From: Erysipelotrichaceae bacterium
GTDB lineage: Bacteria; Bacillota_I; Bacilli_A; Erysipelotrichales; Erysipelotrichaceae
Length of the DNA stretch: 7,031 bases
Assembly: GCA_017561615.1 (NCBI GenBank)
Contig: JAFZBT010000114.1
Location: forward strand, 1 to 7,031
Direction: 5' to 3'
Of this stretch, positions 1-5,909 are shown in pieces; within the stretch, counting starts at the first letter, position 1; the number at the start of each line of letters is the position of its first letter. Under the pieces are notes generated by a model. That model saw only the letters and a program-made list of their open reading frames with translations. It searched no databases and was not told the DNA's origin. A program made the translations under genes and the position numbers.

Positions 1-11
1 AGTCTTAAATA

Positions 12-40
12 ATTCTAACATATCACAACCGCTAATTCAT
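12..40 (-). promoter_or_regulatory. Candidate promoter for a gene beyond the left edge
   Basis: Read on the minus strand, TAGAAT (12-17) matches the -10 consensus at 5 of 6 bases and is preceded by TGT, giving an extended -10 (TGnTAGAAT). The -35 region 17 nt upstream (35-40, ATGAAT) is poor. It lies downstream of the ybaK stop and would transcribe leftwards out of the window. No clear terminator hairpin is visible between ybaK and this site. Confidence 0.35.
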
Positions 41-72
41 CATTTTACCAGATCGACGAAACTGCCGTTCAG

Positions 73-510
73 TCACTCCATCAGCTTAAGCGGGTCCACC
101 AGCATCTGCAGGCCCCGCTGGCCGGCCGAAAGATACACTCTCTCAAACAGTTGGGCGGTCTCGTCCATATAGGTCGGAAACTGCTTCTTCATGCCCACCG
201 GGCTGCAGCCGCCCCGGAGGTAGCCGGTCAGCGGCAGAAGTTCCTTCAGCGGGATCATTTCAACACGCTTGCTGCCGCAGGCGGCGGCGCATTTCTTAAG
301 GTCGAGTTCCTCATTGACGGGTATGCAGAAGACGAAGTGAGCGTTTTTCTCGTCCCGGCAGACCAGTGTCTTGAAGATCTGCTGGGGGTCTTCCCCCAGC
401 ACTTCCGCCACGTGCTGGCCGGACAGGTCACTTTCATCCACCGGATACTGACGCAGCTGATAGCTGATCCCGGCTTCGTCCAGTTTTCTTAAGGCATTTG
501 TCTTGTTCAT
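73..510 (-). CDS. ybaK: YbaK/EbsC-family Cys-tRNA(Pro)/aminoacyl-tRNA deacylase
   Basis: This is a 145-residue cytoplasmic trans-editing protein. YbaK-family enzymes hydrolyse Cys-tRNA(Pro) formed by mischarging of prolyl-tRNA synthetase. Visible family features are QQIFKTLV, with the conserved catalytic-type lysine at residue 47, DLKKCAAACGSKRVEM in the middle, TGYLRGGCSPVGMKKQFPT (the YbaK form of the glycine-rich substrate loop), and YLSAGQRGLQMLVDP near the C-terminus. The length is close to the roughly 155 residues of E. coli YbaK. I chose the ATG at 508-510 because GGAAGG (518-523) lies 7 nt upstream; an in-frame TTG at 523-525 would overlap that ribosome site. It sits 56 nt downstream of the preceding membrane-protein gene, separated from it by a terminator hairpin, so it is probably transcribed from its own promoter. 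Family assignment is firm; the exact tRNA substrate is inferred from the family. Confidence 0.93.
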   Translation of the reverse strand: MNKTNALRKLDEAGISYQLRQYPVDESDLSGQHVAEVLGEDPQQIFKTLVCRDEKNAHFVFCIPVNEELDLKKCAAACGSKRVEMIPLKELLPLTGYLRGGCSPVGMKKQFPTYMDETAQLFERVYLSAGQRGLQMLVDPLKLME

Positions 511-523
511 CCCATCACCTTCC

Positions 524-557
524 AAAAAGACCGGTTATATTCTACCATAACCGGTCT
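524..557 (-). terminator. Rho-independent terminator of the SDR-DUF1295-membrane protein operon
   Basis: The arms 547-557 (ATAACCGGTCT on the plus strand) and 528-538 form a perfect 11-bp stem with an 8-nt loop (539-546). On the minus strand the stem is followed directly by a T run (TCTTTTT). It starts about 9 nt after the stop codon of the 567-1169 gene. The U-tract abuts the ribosome site of ybaK, so the terminator fills nearly the whole intergenic gap. Confidence 0.88.
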
Positions 558-567
558 GATGTTTAAT
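539..567 (-). promoter_or_regulatory. Candidate ybaK promoter inside the terminator loop
   Basis: On the minus strand the hairpin loop contains TAGAAT (539-544) preceded by TGG, an extended -10. The ten bases ATGGTAGAAT are identical to those at the strong promoter at 2934-2943. The -35 region is weak (ATTAAA at 562-567, 17-nt spacer), which is tolerable for an extended -10 promoter. Transcription would start in the distal hairpin arm, so the ybaK transcript could not form the terminator. Confidence 0.45.
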
Positions 568-1169
568 TACATTCTCCTGAGCTGACTGTGAATGATCAGC
601 ACGCCCAACAGGAAGCTGAACTGGGAGACGATGTTGGTCGCCTGCGCCAGCCAGTGCATGGTGCTGGTGTCATCAAACTTGGCGCCCAGATAGCCCATGG
701 CCAGCATGGTCACAAAGGAGATGACGAACATGACGGCGGCGTTCTTCTTATGCATCTTCAGACTCTTGATGAACAGGATCAGCTGAGTGCCGCCCAGACC
801 GACGACCTGGCCGATGATGAAGACCAGATTGCTGGTATAGGGCACTACGGCGAAGATGCCGCTGGTTCTCCACTTGCTGCCAAGCAGGGAGAGGAAGACC
901 AGCAGGAAGCCCGGGGCCTGCATCGGGAACATGGCGCCGTCCAGGGCAACGAAATCGCAGATGCCCAGGGCATACAGGATCTTCCAGGTCGCCTTGTAGA
1001 TGCCGCCGATCAGAACCATGATCGAGCCAGCCGCCAGCAGGGCGAAGCGGCCTTTGGACATGGCGTCATACAGGTCTCTCTGCAGGATGACGGCGGAGAT
1101 GAAGAAGAAGATGACCGGCAGGAAGTCCACCAGGGCCATGATCAGGCTGATGTTTCCGGTGTTGTTCAT
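567..1169 (-). CDS. Multi-pass membrane protein of unknown function
   Basis: This encodes 200 residues that I do not recognise as a named family. The sequence is strongly hydrophobic, with about six or seven likely membrane helices (roughly residues 8-28, 42-58, 62-78, 86-98, 106-135, 145-162 and 175-194). Short polar stretches lie between them, including RDLYDAMSKGR (31-41), KSLKMHKKN (135-143) and AKFDDTSTMHW (163-173), and the C-terminus is basic (QLRRM). There is no cleavable signal peptide or recognisable catalytic motif. Its ATG overlaps the stop of the upstream DUF1295 gene in an ATGA arrangement (1166-1169), so the two are probably translationally coupled; the ribosome site (GAGAGAAG) is weak and lies within the upstream gene. 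As last gene of a three-gene operon it may partner the DUF1295 protein as a subunit, transporter or membrane anchor, but that is inference from position only. Confidence 0.8.
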   Translation of the reverse strand: MNNTGNISLIMALVDFLPVIFFFISAVILQRDLYDAMSKGRFALLAAGSIMVLIGGIYKATWKILYALGICDFVALDGAMFPMQAPGFLLVFLSLLGSKWRTSGIFAVVPYTSNLVFIIGQVVGLGGTQLILFIKSLKMHKKNAAVMFVISFVTMLAMGYLGAKFDDTSTMHWLAQATNIVSQFSFLLGVLIIHSQLRRM

Positions 1170-2002
1170 TTCTTCTCTCTTTCTACCTTATTTAAATGGT
1201 ATAAGGGAATAAGCGGGAACAGGATCGGGGTGCGGTCAGCGTAGGCGATGTATTCGGGGTCGCTGCCGTAGCTCTTCTCATGGCGCTTCTCCAGTCTCTG
1301 AGCGCCGGAGATCATGACTCCGACGATCAGCACGTAGCCGATCGCAACGATGATCCACTGCTTGCCGACGACGGCTCCGATGCCGGAAACGACCACGCCG
1401 GTCCAGACCAGGATCTCGCTGAAGTAGTTCGGGCATCTGACGATCTTGTAGAGGCCGATGTCGCAGAAGCGGTGCGGGTTGAGCTTCTTGGCCGCTGATT
1501 TCTGGCTGTCAGCCAGCGCTTCGCCGGCGACGCCCAGAGCCATGATGATGGCCCCGGCGATGACGCTCCAGTTCAGATGGTCACCGTTGACCAGCCGGTA
1601 GGTGACGGCGGAAGTCTGAGCGGCGTACATGGCGGCGCAGTAGATCCACATGAAGACGGATACGAAGATCGGAACCTTCTTGGTTCCCCCGGTGGAAGCC
1701 AGGGTCTTGCGGTAGGCGGCGTTCTTCGTTTCTCTTAAGAACAGGTAGGCACCCAGACGGAAGCCGTAGATGATCATCAGCACGCAGCAGATCATGGTCA
1801 CCACGTTGGCGCCATGGATGATGCCGTAGACCAGCAGCAACAGGCCGATGCCCATGACCGCGAAGCCGTAGCCCACGGACATGAACCAGACCAGCTGCTT
1901 GAAGCCGATCGAGCAAAGCACCAGAGCGGCGATGAAGCAGAAAAGCAGCAGCTTATTGAAGACCGGCGCTGGCGCCGTCGCGATTAACAGAGTATCTTCC
2001 AT
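1166..2002 (-). CDS. DUF1295 / steroid 5-alpha-reductase-fold membrane protein
   Basis: This is a 278-residue integral membrane protein with about six to seven hydrophobic helices. DUF1295 proteins share a fold with eukaryotic steroid 5-alpha reductases (NAD(P)H-dependent reduction of an enone double bond) and, more distantly, isoprenylcysteine methyltransferases. Visible hallmarks are YGFRLGAYLFLRE (79-91), the E-x3-D-x-QK element (161-168), the signature GLYKIVRCPNYFSEILVW (183-200), and a C-terminal Y-x2-Y followed by a hydrophobic P-rich end (251-266). The 183-200 block corresponds to the G-F-x3-x-PNYF-x-EI-x2-W cofactor-binding region of the reductases. The ATG at 2000-2002 has AAGGGAGAA upstream and lies 3 nt after the SDR stop. 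The gene is the middle of a three-gene operon. The true substrate (steroid, fatty enal, isoprenoid) cannot be read from sequence, and a methyltransferase-like role is a less likely alternative. Confidence 0.88.
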   Translation of the reverse strand: MEDTLLIATAPAPVFNKLLLFCFIAALVLCSIGFKQLVWFMSVGYGFAVMGIGLLLLVYGIIHGANVVTMICCVLMIIYGFRLGAYLFLRETKNAAYRKTLASTGGTKKVPIFVSVFMWIYCAAMYAAQTSAVTYRLVNGDHLNWSVIAGAIIMALGVAGEALADSQKSAAKKLNPHRFCDIGLYKIVRCPNYFSEILVWTGVVVSGIGAVVGKQWIIVAIGYVLIVGVMISGAQRLEKRHEKSYGSDPEYIAYADRTPILFPLIPLYHLNKVEREKK

Positions 2003-2005
2003 GTC

Positions 2006-2866
2006 TTATTCTCCCTTGAAGTATTCCTTTATGTACTTGGCGAAGCTGGCATCTCCGGTAACGTCCTTGCCGACCAGATCATGGGTCAGCGTCCACTTGG
2101 AGAACAGAATGATGTCATGCTTGCCTTCCTTCTTGATCTTGGGCAGGTTGGCCAGCACACTGAACAGCCAGGCCGGAGCGTACTTGATCTTTGTCGGCTT
2201 GCCGGCGGCGTCAAAGCACAGCTTGGCCATTTCCTCGTAGGTGTAGGTCTCCTTGCCGCCGACTTCGTAGAGAGCCTTCTGGTCATTCATGTGCTCGATG
2301 ATGAAGGCAGCGAAGTCCGGGCAGTCAACGACATTGGCCTTGACGTGGCCATAGCCCTTCAGCAGCTGCATCTCGCCCTTGTCGACGTAGGGCTTGAAGA
2401 CCTTGGCGATGTCGTAGAAGTAGCCGGTCGGACGGTAGATGACATAGTTCATCTCGCCCTTGCGCAGCTCCTGTTCAACCAGATACTTGGCGTGAAGCAT
2501 CGGCACTTCCTCAGCGCCCGGCTCATCGCAGGCGATGACGGAGATGTAGTTGAAGGTCTTGACGCCGGCCTTGACGGCTTCCTTATACAGATTCATGTTG
2601 CCCTGATAGTCGATGTCATAGGCAGTGACCGTCTTGGATGAAGTGGTCAGGCCCATGGTGGTGATGACGATCTCAGCGCCATCGCACAGACCTTCCAGAG
2701 TTTCCGGCCTGGTAGCGTCAATGGCCACAAAGCGGTACTTTCCCTTCAGGCCTTCGATATCTCTTTCCTTCAGGTCAGCGGCGACGACTTCATGTTTGGC
2801 AGCGACCAGTTTCTTCAGGATCTCGGCTCCCAGATTGCCGAAGGCGCCTGCTAATACTATTTTCAT
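2006..2866 (-). CDS. NAD(P)-binding atypical SDR / NmrA-like protein
   Basis: This encodes 286 residues with an N-terminal Rossmann fold. The dinucleotide motif GAFGNLG is at residues 7-13, an acidic residue (D31) sits at the end of beta-2, and IDATRPETLEGLCDGAEIVI (49-68) is the usual helix before beta-4. YDIDYQGNMNLYKEAVKAGV (83-102) resembles the extended-SDR helix before beta-5, and YRPTGYFYDI follows the active-site region. The classical YxxxK dyad is not evident: the segment reads PMLHAKYLVEQE (122-133), with no tyrosine four residues before K127, as in atypical SDRs of the NmrA/SDR_a5 type. The ATG at 2864-2866 has an excellent ribosome site (GGGAGGA); an earlier in-frame start would precede it. 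First gene of the operon under the promoter at 2934-2961. It could be a reductase/dehydrogenase or a redox-sensing NmrA-like protein; the substrate is unknown. Confidence 0.88.
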   Translation of the reverse strand: MKIVLAGAFGNLGAEILKKLVAAKHEVVAADLKERDIEGLKGKYRFVAIDATRPETLEGLCDGAEIVITTMGLTTSSKTVTAYDIDYQGNMNLYKEAVKAGVKTFNYISVIACDEPGAEEVPMLHAKYLVEQELRKGEMNYVIYRPTGYFYDIAKVFKPYVDKGEMQLLKGYGHVKANVVDCPDFAAFIIEHMNDQKALYEVGGKETYTYEEMAKLCFDAAGKPTKIKYAPAWLFSVLANLPKIKKEGKHDIILFSKWTLTHDLVGKDVTGDASFAKYIKEYFKGE

Positions 2867-2886
2867 GATTATCCTCCCTCTTACAC

Positions 2887-2910
2887 CGGATGACACCTTG
2901 ATGCCATCCG
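2887..2910 (-). promoter_or_regulatory. Hairpin in the 5' leader of the SDR operon
   Basis: In the minus-strand RNA, CGGAUGGCA and UGUCAUCCG pair into a 9-bp stem (one G-U) with a 6-nt loop. It lies about 10-20 nt before the SDR ribosome site and has no following U-run, so it is not an intrinsic terminator. It could stabilise the leader or modulate translation. The structure is seen; the role is inference. Confidence 0.45.
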
Positions 2911-2933
2911 CCTTAATTATCTCATCTGTCTTA

Positions 2934-2961
2934 ATTCTACCATTTATCGGGAAATAGTCAA
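2934..2961 (-). promoter_or_regulatory. Promoter of the SDR-DUF1295-membrane protein operon
   Basis: On the minus strand, TTGACT (2956-2961, 5 of 6 to the -35 consensus) and TAGAAT (2934-2939, 5 of 6 to the -10 consensus) are separated by 16 nt. A TGG just before the -10 makes it an extended element. Transcription would start near 2927, giving a leader of about 60 nt before the SDR ATG. This is the best-formed sigma-A-type promoter in the window. Confidence 0.78.
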
Positions 2962-2970
2962 AAATTTCAC

Positions 2971-2985
2971 GAACTGTTCCGGAAC
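2971..2985. promoter_or_regulatory. Palindromic candidate operator between divergent promoters
   Basis: The sequence GAACTGTTCCGGAAC contains a perfect 10-bp palindrome (GTTCCGGAAC, 2976-2985) overlapping a second inverted repeat (GAAC-T-GTTC, 2971-2979). It lies just upstream of the -35 of the SDR operon and about 20 nt upstream of the lysS -35, where a regulator could affect either promoter. No known consensus was matched; the spacing does not fit the Firmicutes LexA box. Confidence 0.35.
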
Positions 2986-3006
2986 GCTGCCGGGGTAAAT
3001 AGGAGA

Positions 3007-3034
3007 TGGAAAACAGCGGGTTTTGGGCTATAAT
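3007..3034 (+). promoter_or_regulatory. lysS promoter
   Basis: A perfect TATAAT (3029-3034) is preceded by TGGAAA (3007-3012, 4 of 6 to the -35 consensus) with a 16-nt spacer. Transcription would begin near 3041, leaving a leader of only about 20 nt before the lysS ATG. That is too short for a T-box riboswitch, so any control would act at initiation or through lysyl-tRNA synthetase demand. Confidence 0.65.
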
Positions 3035-3061
3035 AACATTGAACTGAGAGGAGTCTTGATT

Positions 3062-4552
3062 ATGGAACAGAACCTTAACGATCAGCAGTTAGCCAGAAGA
3101 GAAAAGATGAAACAGCTCAAGGAGATGGGCATTGAGCCTTTCGGCAATGCCTTTAAGACCACCCATCATGCCGAAGAGCTGCACCGTCTCTATGGCGAGA
3201 TGACCAAGGAAGAGCTGGAAGAGCTGGCTCTGGATGTGACGGTAGCCGGACGCATCATGTCCAAGAGAAGAATGGGCAAGCTCGGCTTCATGCACATCCA
3301 GGACAAGAGCGGCCAGATCCAGATCGTCGTCAACAAGGGCGTGGTCGGTGAGGATGTCTATGAGATCTTCAAGATCAACGACGTCGGCGACATCGTCGGC
3401 ATCGAAGGCCAGCTGGTCAAGACCGATTCCGGCGAACTGTCCGTCAGGGCTCAGAAATACACCCATCTGACCAAGTCCCTCAGACCGCTGCCGGAGAAGT
3501 TCCACGGACTCACGGACGTTGAGGAACGCTACAGAAGAAGATACGTCGATCTGATCATGAACCCCGATTCCAAGAAGGTCGCTTTCCTGCGCCCGGCCAT
3601 CCTGCGCTGCATCCGCAATTACATGGACTCCCAGGGCTATGTCGAAGTGGAGACCCCGGTGCTCACCACCCTGCTGACCGGCGCTTCCGCCCGGCCGTTT
3701 GTCACCCACCACAACACCCAGGATCTGGACATGTACCTGCGCATCGCGCTGGAGCTGCCCTTAAAGAGACTTTTGGTCGGCGGCATGGAAGCCGTCTACG
3801 AGATCGGCCGTACCTTCCGCAACGAGGGCATGGACCGGATGCATAATCCCGAATTCACGCTGATGGAAGCCTATCTGGCCTACTCCAACCTGGAAGGCAT
3901 GATGGAGCTGACCGAAGGCATGTTCACCACCATCGCCAGAGAAGTCTTCGGCAAGATGGAATACAGCTATGAAGGCAATGTCATTTCCCTGGAAGGACCC
4001 TGGAAACGGGTCTCCATGGTCGAAGCCATCAGGGAAAAGTGCGGCGTTGACTTCAGCAGAGAATATACCCTGGAAGAAGCCAAGGCGCTGGCAGCCCAGC
4101 ACCACATCGAAGTTGAGCCTCACTTCACCGTCGGCCACATCATCAACGCCTTCTTCGAGAAGTACGTTGAGGAGACGCTGATCCAGCCGACCTTCCTGTA
4201 CGGCCATCCGGTGGAGATCTCGCCGCTGACCCGGGCCAATCAGCAGGATCCGCGCTTCGTTGACCGCTTTGAGCTGTTCATCGGCGGCCACGAATTCGCC
4301 AATGCCTATACCGAACTCAACGACCCGATCGATCAGCTGCAGCGCTTCGAAGCCCAGCTGGCTGAGAAGAAGGCCGGCAACGACGAGGCCAGCGACATCG
4401 ACATGGACTTCGTCGAAGCTCTGGAATACGGCATGCCTCCCGCCGGCGGCATCGGCTACGGCATCGACCGGCTGGTGATGCTGTTCACCGAAAGCGAGAC
4501 CATCCGCGACGTGCTGCTCTTCCCGACCATGAAGCAGAGAAGCGGCGAATGA
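3062..4552 (+). CDS. lysS: Lysine--tRNA ligase (class II lysyl-tRNA synthetase)
   Basis: Complete cytoplasmic class II synthetase of 496 residues, close to E. coli LysS (505). It charges tRNA(Lys) with lysine using ATP. The N-terminal OB-fold anticodon-binding domain spans about residues 55-150 ([20 protein letters not shown] and following). The catalytic core carries motif 1 (about 177-200, ending [10 protein letters not shown]), the [13 protein letters not shown] segment (206-218), motif 2 ([20 protein letters not shown], 246-265, with R253) and motif 3 ([20 protein letters not shown], 462-481, with R470). The ATG at 3062 has AGAGGAG (3047-3053) 8 nt upstream; an in-frame TTG at 3023 is rejected because the TATAAT box lies inside that extension. 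The gene appears monocistronic, with its own promoter and terminator, divergent from the SDR operon. No unusual insertions or missing active-site residues were seen. Confidence 0.98.
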   Translation: MEQNLNDQQLARREKMKQLKEMGIEPFGNAFKTTHHAEELHRLYGEMTKEELEELALDVTVAGRIMSKRRMGKLGFMHIQDKSGQIQIVVNKGVVGEDVYEIFKINDVGDIVGIEGQLVKTDSGELSVRAQKYTHLTKSLRPLPEKFHGLTDVEERYRRRYVDLIMNPDSKKVAFLRPAILRCIRNYMDSQGYVEVETPVLTTLLTGASARPFVTHHNTQDLDMYLRIALELPLKRLLVGGMEAVYEIGRTFRNEGMDRMHNPEFTLMEAYLAYSNLEGMMELTEGMFTTIAREVFGKMEYSYEGNVISLEGPWKRVSMVEAIREKCGVDFSREYTLEEAKALAAQHHIEVEPHFTVGHIINAFFEKYVEETLIQPTFLYGHPVEISPLTRANQQDPRFVDRFELFIGGHEFANAYTELNDPIDQLQRFEAQLAEKKAGNDEASDIDMDFVEALEYGMPPAGGIGYGIDRLVMLFTESETIRDVLLFPTMKQRSGE

Positions 4553-4566
4553 TTAAGATGATCAGT

Positions 4567-4593
4567 AACAGGACCCGCTGAGGTCCTGTTTTT
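4567..4593 (+). terminator. Rho-independent terminator of lysS
   Basis: AACAGGACC (4567-4575) pairs perfectly with GGTCCTGTT (4582-4590) around a 6-nt loop, followed by a T run through 4593. It begins 14 nt after the lysS stop codon and separates lysS from the next plus-strand gene. Confidence 0.92.
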
Positions 4594-4626
4594 CCGTATA
4601 ACCAACATCAGACAGGAGAAAAGAAA

Positions 4627-5244
4627 ATGGAAAATACCGAACTTACCGTAAGACTCATCATTCTGTTCATACCCGGCATCATTGAAACGTTCATCTACGA
4701 AGTCTGCCGCAACCGCTACGACATGAGCAACCGGGACTTCGTCATCAACGTCGTCTTAAGCGCCTTTGTGATGTATTCATTTACCTACGCAGGCCTGAAG
4801 CTGACGGGCGGGGAATCGACCTTCCTGGACGCGCTGATGGATGCCGGCGTGAAGATCAACACCACGGAAGTGCTGCTGGCCAGCGCTCTGGCGGTCGGCA
4901 CCGGTTTCCTGGAAGCCGCAGTCGTCAGAAGGGTAACGGACCTCAACAGAAAGAAAGGCCTTAAGAACAGCAAGGCGCGCCTGTCCGTCTGGGACGACCT
5001 GTTTGATGAAGATGACAGCCATGACGGCCGCATCAGGGTCATTCTGAAGGACCAGGACATCGCCTATGAAGGCCAGGTGGAGAAATACTCGGCAGCAATG
5101 TCCGACCGAAGGGAACTCTGTCTGAAGCAGGCCGTCAAATACGAACTTTCCAGCGGCAAGAAGCTGCAGCAGGGCATCAGCCGGATCTATCTGCAGATCA
5201 AAGATGATGAGGACATCATCATCGAGATGCTGAAGGAATGTTAA
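4627..5244 (+). CDS. Three-helix membrane protein with cytosolic tail, DUF6338-like
   Basis: This encodes 205 residues. Three likely membrane helices occupy about residues 7-25 (with IPGII, a proline-glycine pair typical of the family start), 38-57 and 80-102. A charged tail of about 100 residues follows, containing VWDDLFDEDD (121-130) and a small predicted beta-rich unit (IRVILKDQDIAYEGQVEKYS, 136-155). The order of N-terminal helices, a tryptophan-centred W-D-x-L-F motif and the V-x-L-x-D...GxV-x-x-YS pattern resembles DUF6338 proteins, which have no established function. That match is from memory and tentative. The ATG at 4627 has AGGAG (4614-4618) 8 nt upstream. It lies 33 nt beyond the lysS terminator; only a weak -10 (TATAAC, 4597-4602) is visible, so its promoter is unclear or it depends on read-through. 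An XRE regulator gene follows after 65 nt. Confidence 0.82.
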   Translation: MENTELTVRLIILFIPGIIETFIYEVCRNRYDMSNRDFVINVVLSAFVMYSFTYAGLKLTGGESTFLDALMDAGVKINTTEVLLASALAVGTGFLEAAVVRRVTDLNRKKGLKNSKARLSVWDDLFDEDDSHDGRIRVILKDQDIAYEGQVEKYSAAMSDRRELCLKQAVKYELSSGKKLQQGISRIYLQIKDDEDIIIEMLKEC

Positions 5245-5254
5245 AAAGCATTGC

Positions 5255-5284
5255 TTGAGGCAACGGCGCAGCCGGCGTTAGAAT
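5255..5284 (+). promoter_or_regulatory. Candidate promoter of the XRE regulator gene
   Basis: TTGAGG (5255-5260, 4 of 6) and TAGAAT (5279-5284, 5 of 6) are separated by 18 nt in the 65-nt gap before the regulator gene. Transcription would start near 5291, close to the ribosome site AAAGGAG (5292-5298), so the leader would be very short. The gene may also be co-transcribed with the upstream membrane-protein gene, since no terminator is seen between them. Confidence 0.45.
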
Positions 5285-5309
5285 CCTGTTGAAAGGAGCT
5301 GATGACGAA

Positions 5310-5822
5310 GTGTTAAAGGAAAATATCAGATCATTAAGAAAAGGAAAAGGTCTTTCACAGGAAGAACTGGCGGTCAGGCTGAATGTCGTCAGACAGACCG
5401 TCTCCAAGTGGGAACAGGGTCTTTCGGTCCCCGATGCCGAAATGCTGGTATCGCTGGCGGAGGTCCTGGAGACTGACGTAAGTACCCTTCTGGGTGAAAG
5501 CATAGCAGCCGAAGAGAGCCATGATCAGCTTAAGGAGATTGCCGAAAAGCTGGAAGTCGTCAACCTGCAGATGGCCAGAAACAGCGAGAATAAGCGGAAA
5601 ACGTGGCACTGGATTTTCATCTTTGCTGCGATCATCCTGCTGGCCGCATTCATCGTTATTGCCGCTTTAGGCAACGGATACCTGGAATGGGATTACAATG
5701 ATCCCGAAAAGGCAGTACTGGGAGTCATCATCCACGGCTTCATCTGGGCCTTTGTGAGAATCGCTCCCTTTGCCTTCATGGGATCGATAATCGGCGTCAT
5801 CCTGACAGCAGGGAAACAGTAA
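5310..5822 (+). CDS. XRE-family HTH regulator with membrane-embedded C-terminus
   Basis: This is a 170-residue two-part protein. Residues 2-61 are a Cro/C1-type helix-turn-helix DNA-binding domain of the common Firmicutes form, with GLSQEELA (14-21), the recognition region VVRQTVSKWEQGLSVPD (26-42) and DVSTLLGE (56-63). Residues 68-95 form a charged, probably helical linker. Two hydrophobic segments follow (about 100-120 and 136-165), predicting membrane attachment. I chose the GTG at 5310 because homologues of this class begin just before the LKENIRSLR segment. AAAGGAG ends at 5298, so spacing is 11 nt, slightly long; an in-frame TTG at 5289 would precede its own ribosome site. Such regulators usually control a neighbouring membrane or stress gene; the three-helix protein at 4627-5244 is the obvious candidate, by position only. 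It converges on the flavoprotein gene. Confidence 0.87.
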   Translation: MLKENIRSLRKGKGLSQEELAVRLNVVRQTVSKWEQGLSVPDAEMLVSLAEVLETDVSTLLGESIAAEESHDQLKEIAEKLEVVNLQMARNSENKRKTWHWIFIFAAIILLAAFIVIAALGNGYLEWDYNDPEKAVLGVIIHGFIWAFVRIAPFAFMGSIIGVILTAGKQ

Positions 5823-5844
5823 TCTAAATCCCATAATCAACAGA

Positions 5845-5876
5845 AAAGGAACCCTGATTCATTTCAGGGTTCCTTT
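5845..5876. terminator. Bidirectional terminator between convergent genes
   Basis: AAAGGAACCCTGA (5845-5857) and TCAGGGTTCCTTT (5864-5876) form a perfect 13-bp stem with a 6-nt loop. T-rich sequence follows on both strands (TTTGGTTATT on plus; TTTTCTG on minus). It starts 23 nt after the XRE gene stop and lies 33 nt past the stop of the flavoprotein gene on the other strand, so it probably terminates both. Confidence 0.88.
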
Positions 5877-5909
5877 GGTTATTGCGTAAACTGCCTTGGC
5901 AGGAATGCC

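Noticed and set aside
588..1244. Long open frame on the plus strand opposite the membrane-protein gene (218 codons)
   Set aside because: No ribosome site, low-complexity D/Q/H/G-rich translation, and it is fully antisense to a well-supported gene; a codon-bias shadow.
2081..2641. 186-codon open frame antisense to the SDR gene
   Set aside because: Antisense shadow of a GC-biased gene, with no recognisable domain and no promoter or ribosome site.
2971..2985. LexA (SOS) box in the divergent region
   Set aside because: The Firmicutes box needs GAAC and GTTC separated by 4 nt; here the spacing is 1 nt.
3023..3061. N-terminal extension of lysS from a TTG start
   Set aside because: The extension would contain the TATAAT promoter box and the lysS ribosome site; the ATG at 3062 is well supported.
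3035..3061. T-box riboswitch upstream of lysS
   Set aside because: The predicted leader is only about 20 nt, with no T-box sequence or specifier hairpin.
3089..4291. Two long minus-strand open frames (207 and 176 codons) antisense to lysS
   Set aside because: lysS is unambiguous, and the antisense translations have no family features or initiation signals.
5887..5907. Small inverted repeats near the flavoprotein stop (CTGCC/GGCAG and GGCA/TGCC)
   Set aside because: Stems of 4-5 bp with tiny loops and no T-run; a far stronger terminator lies nearby.
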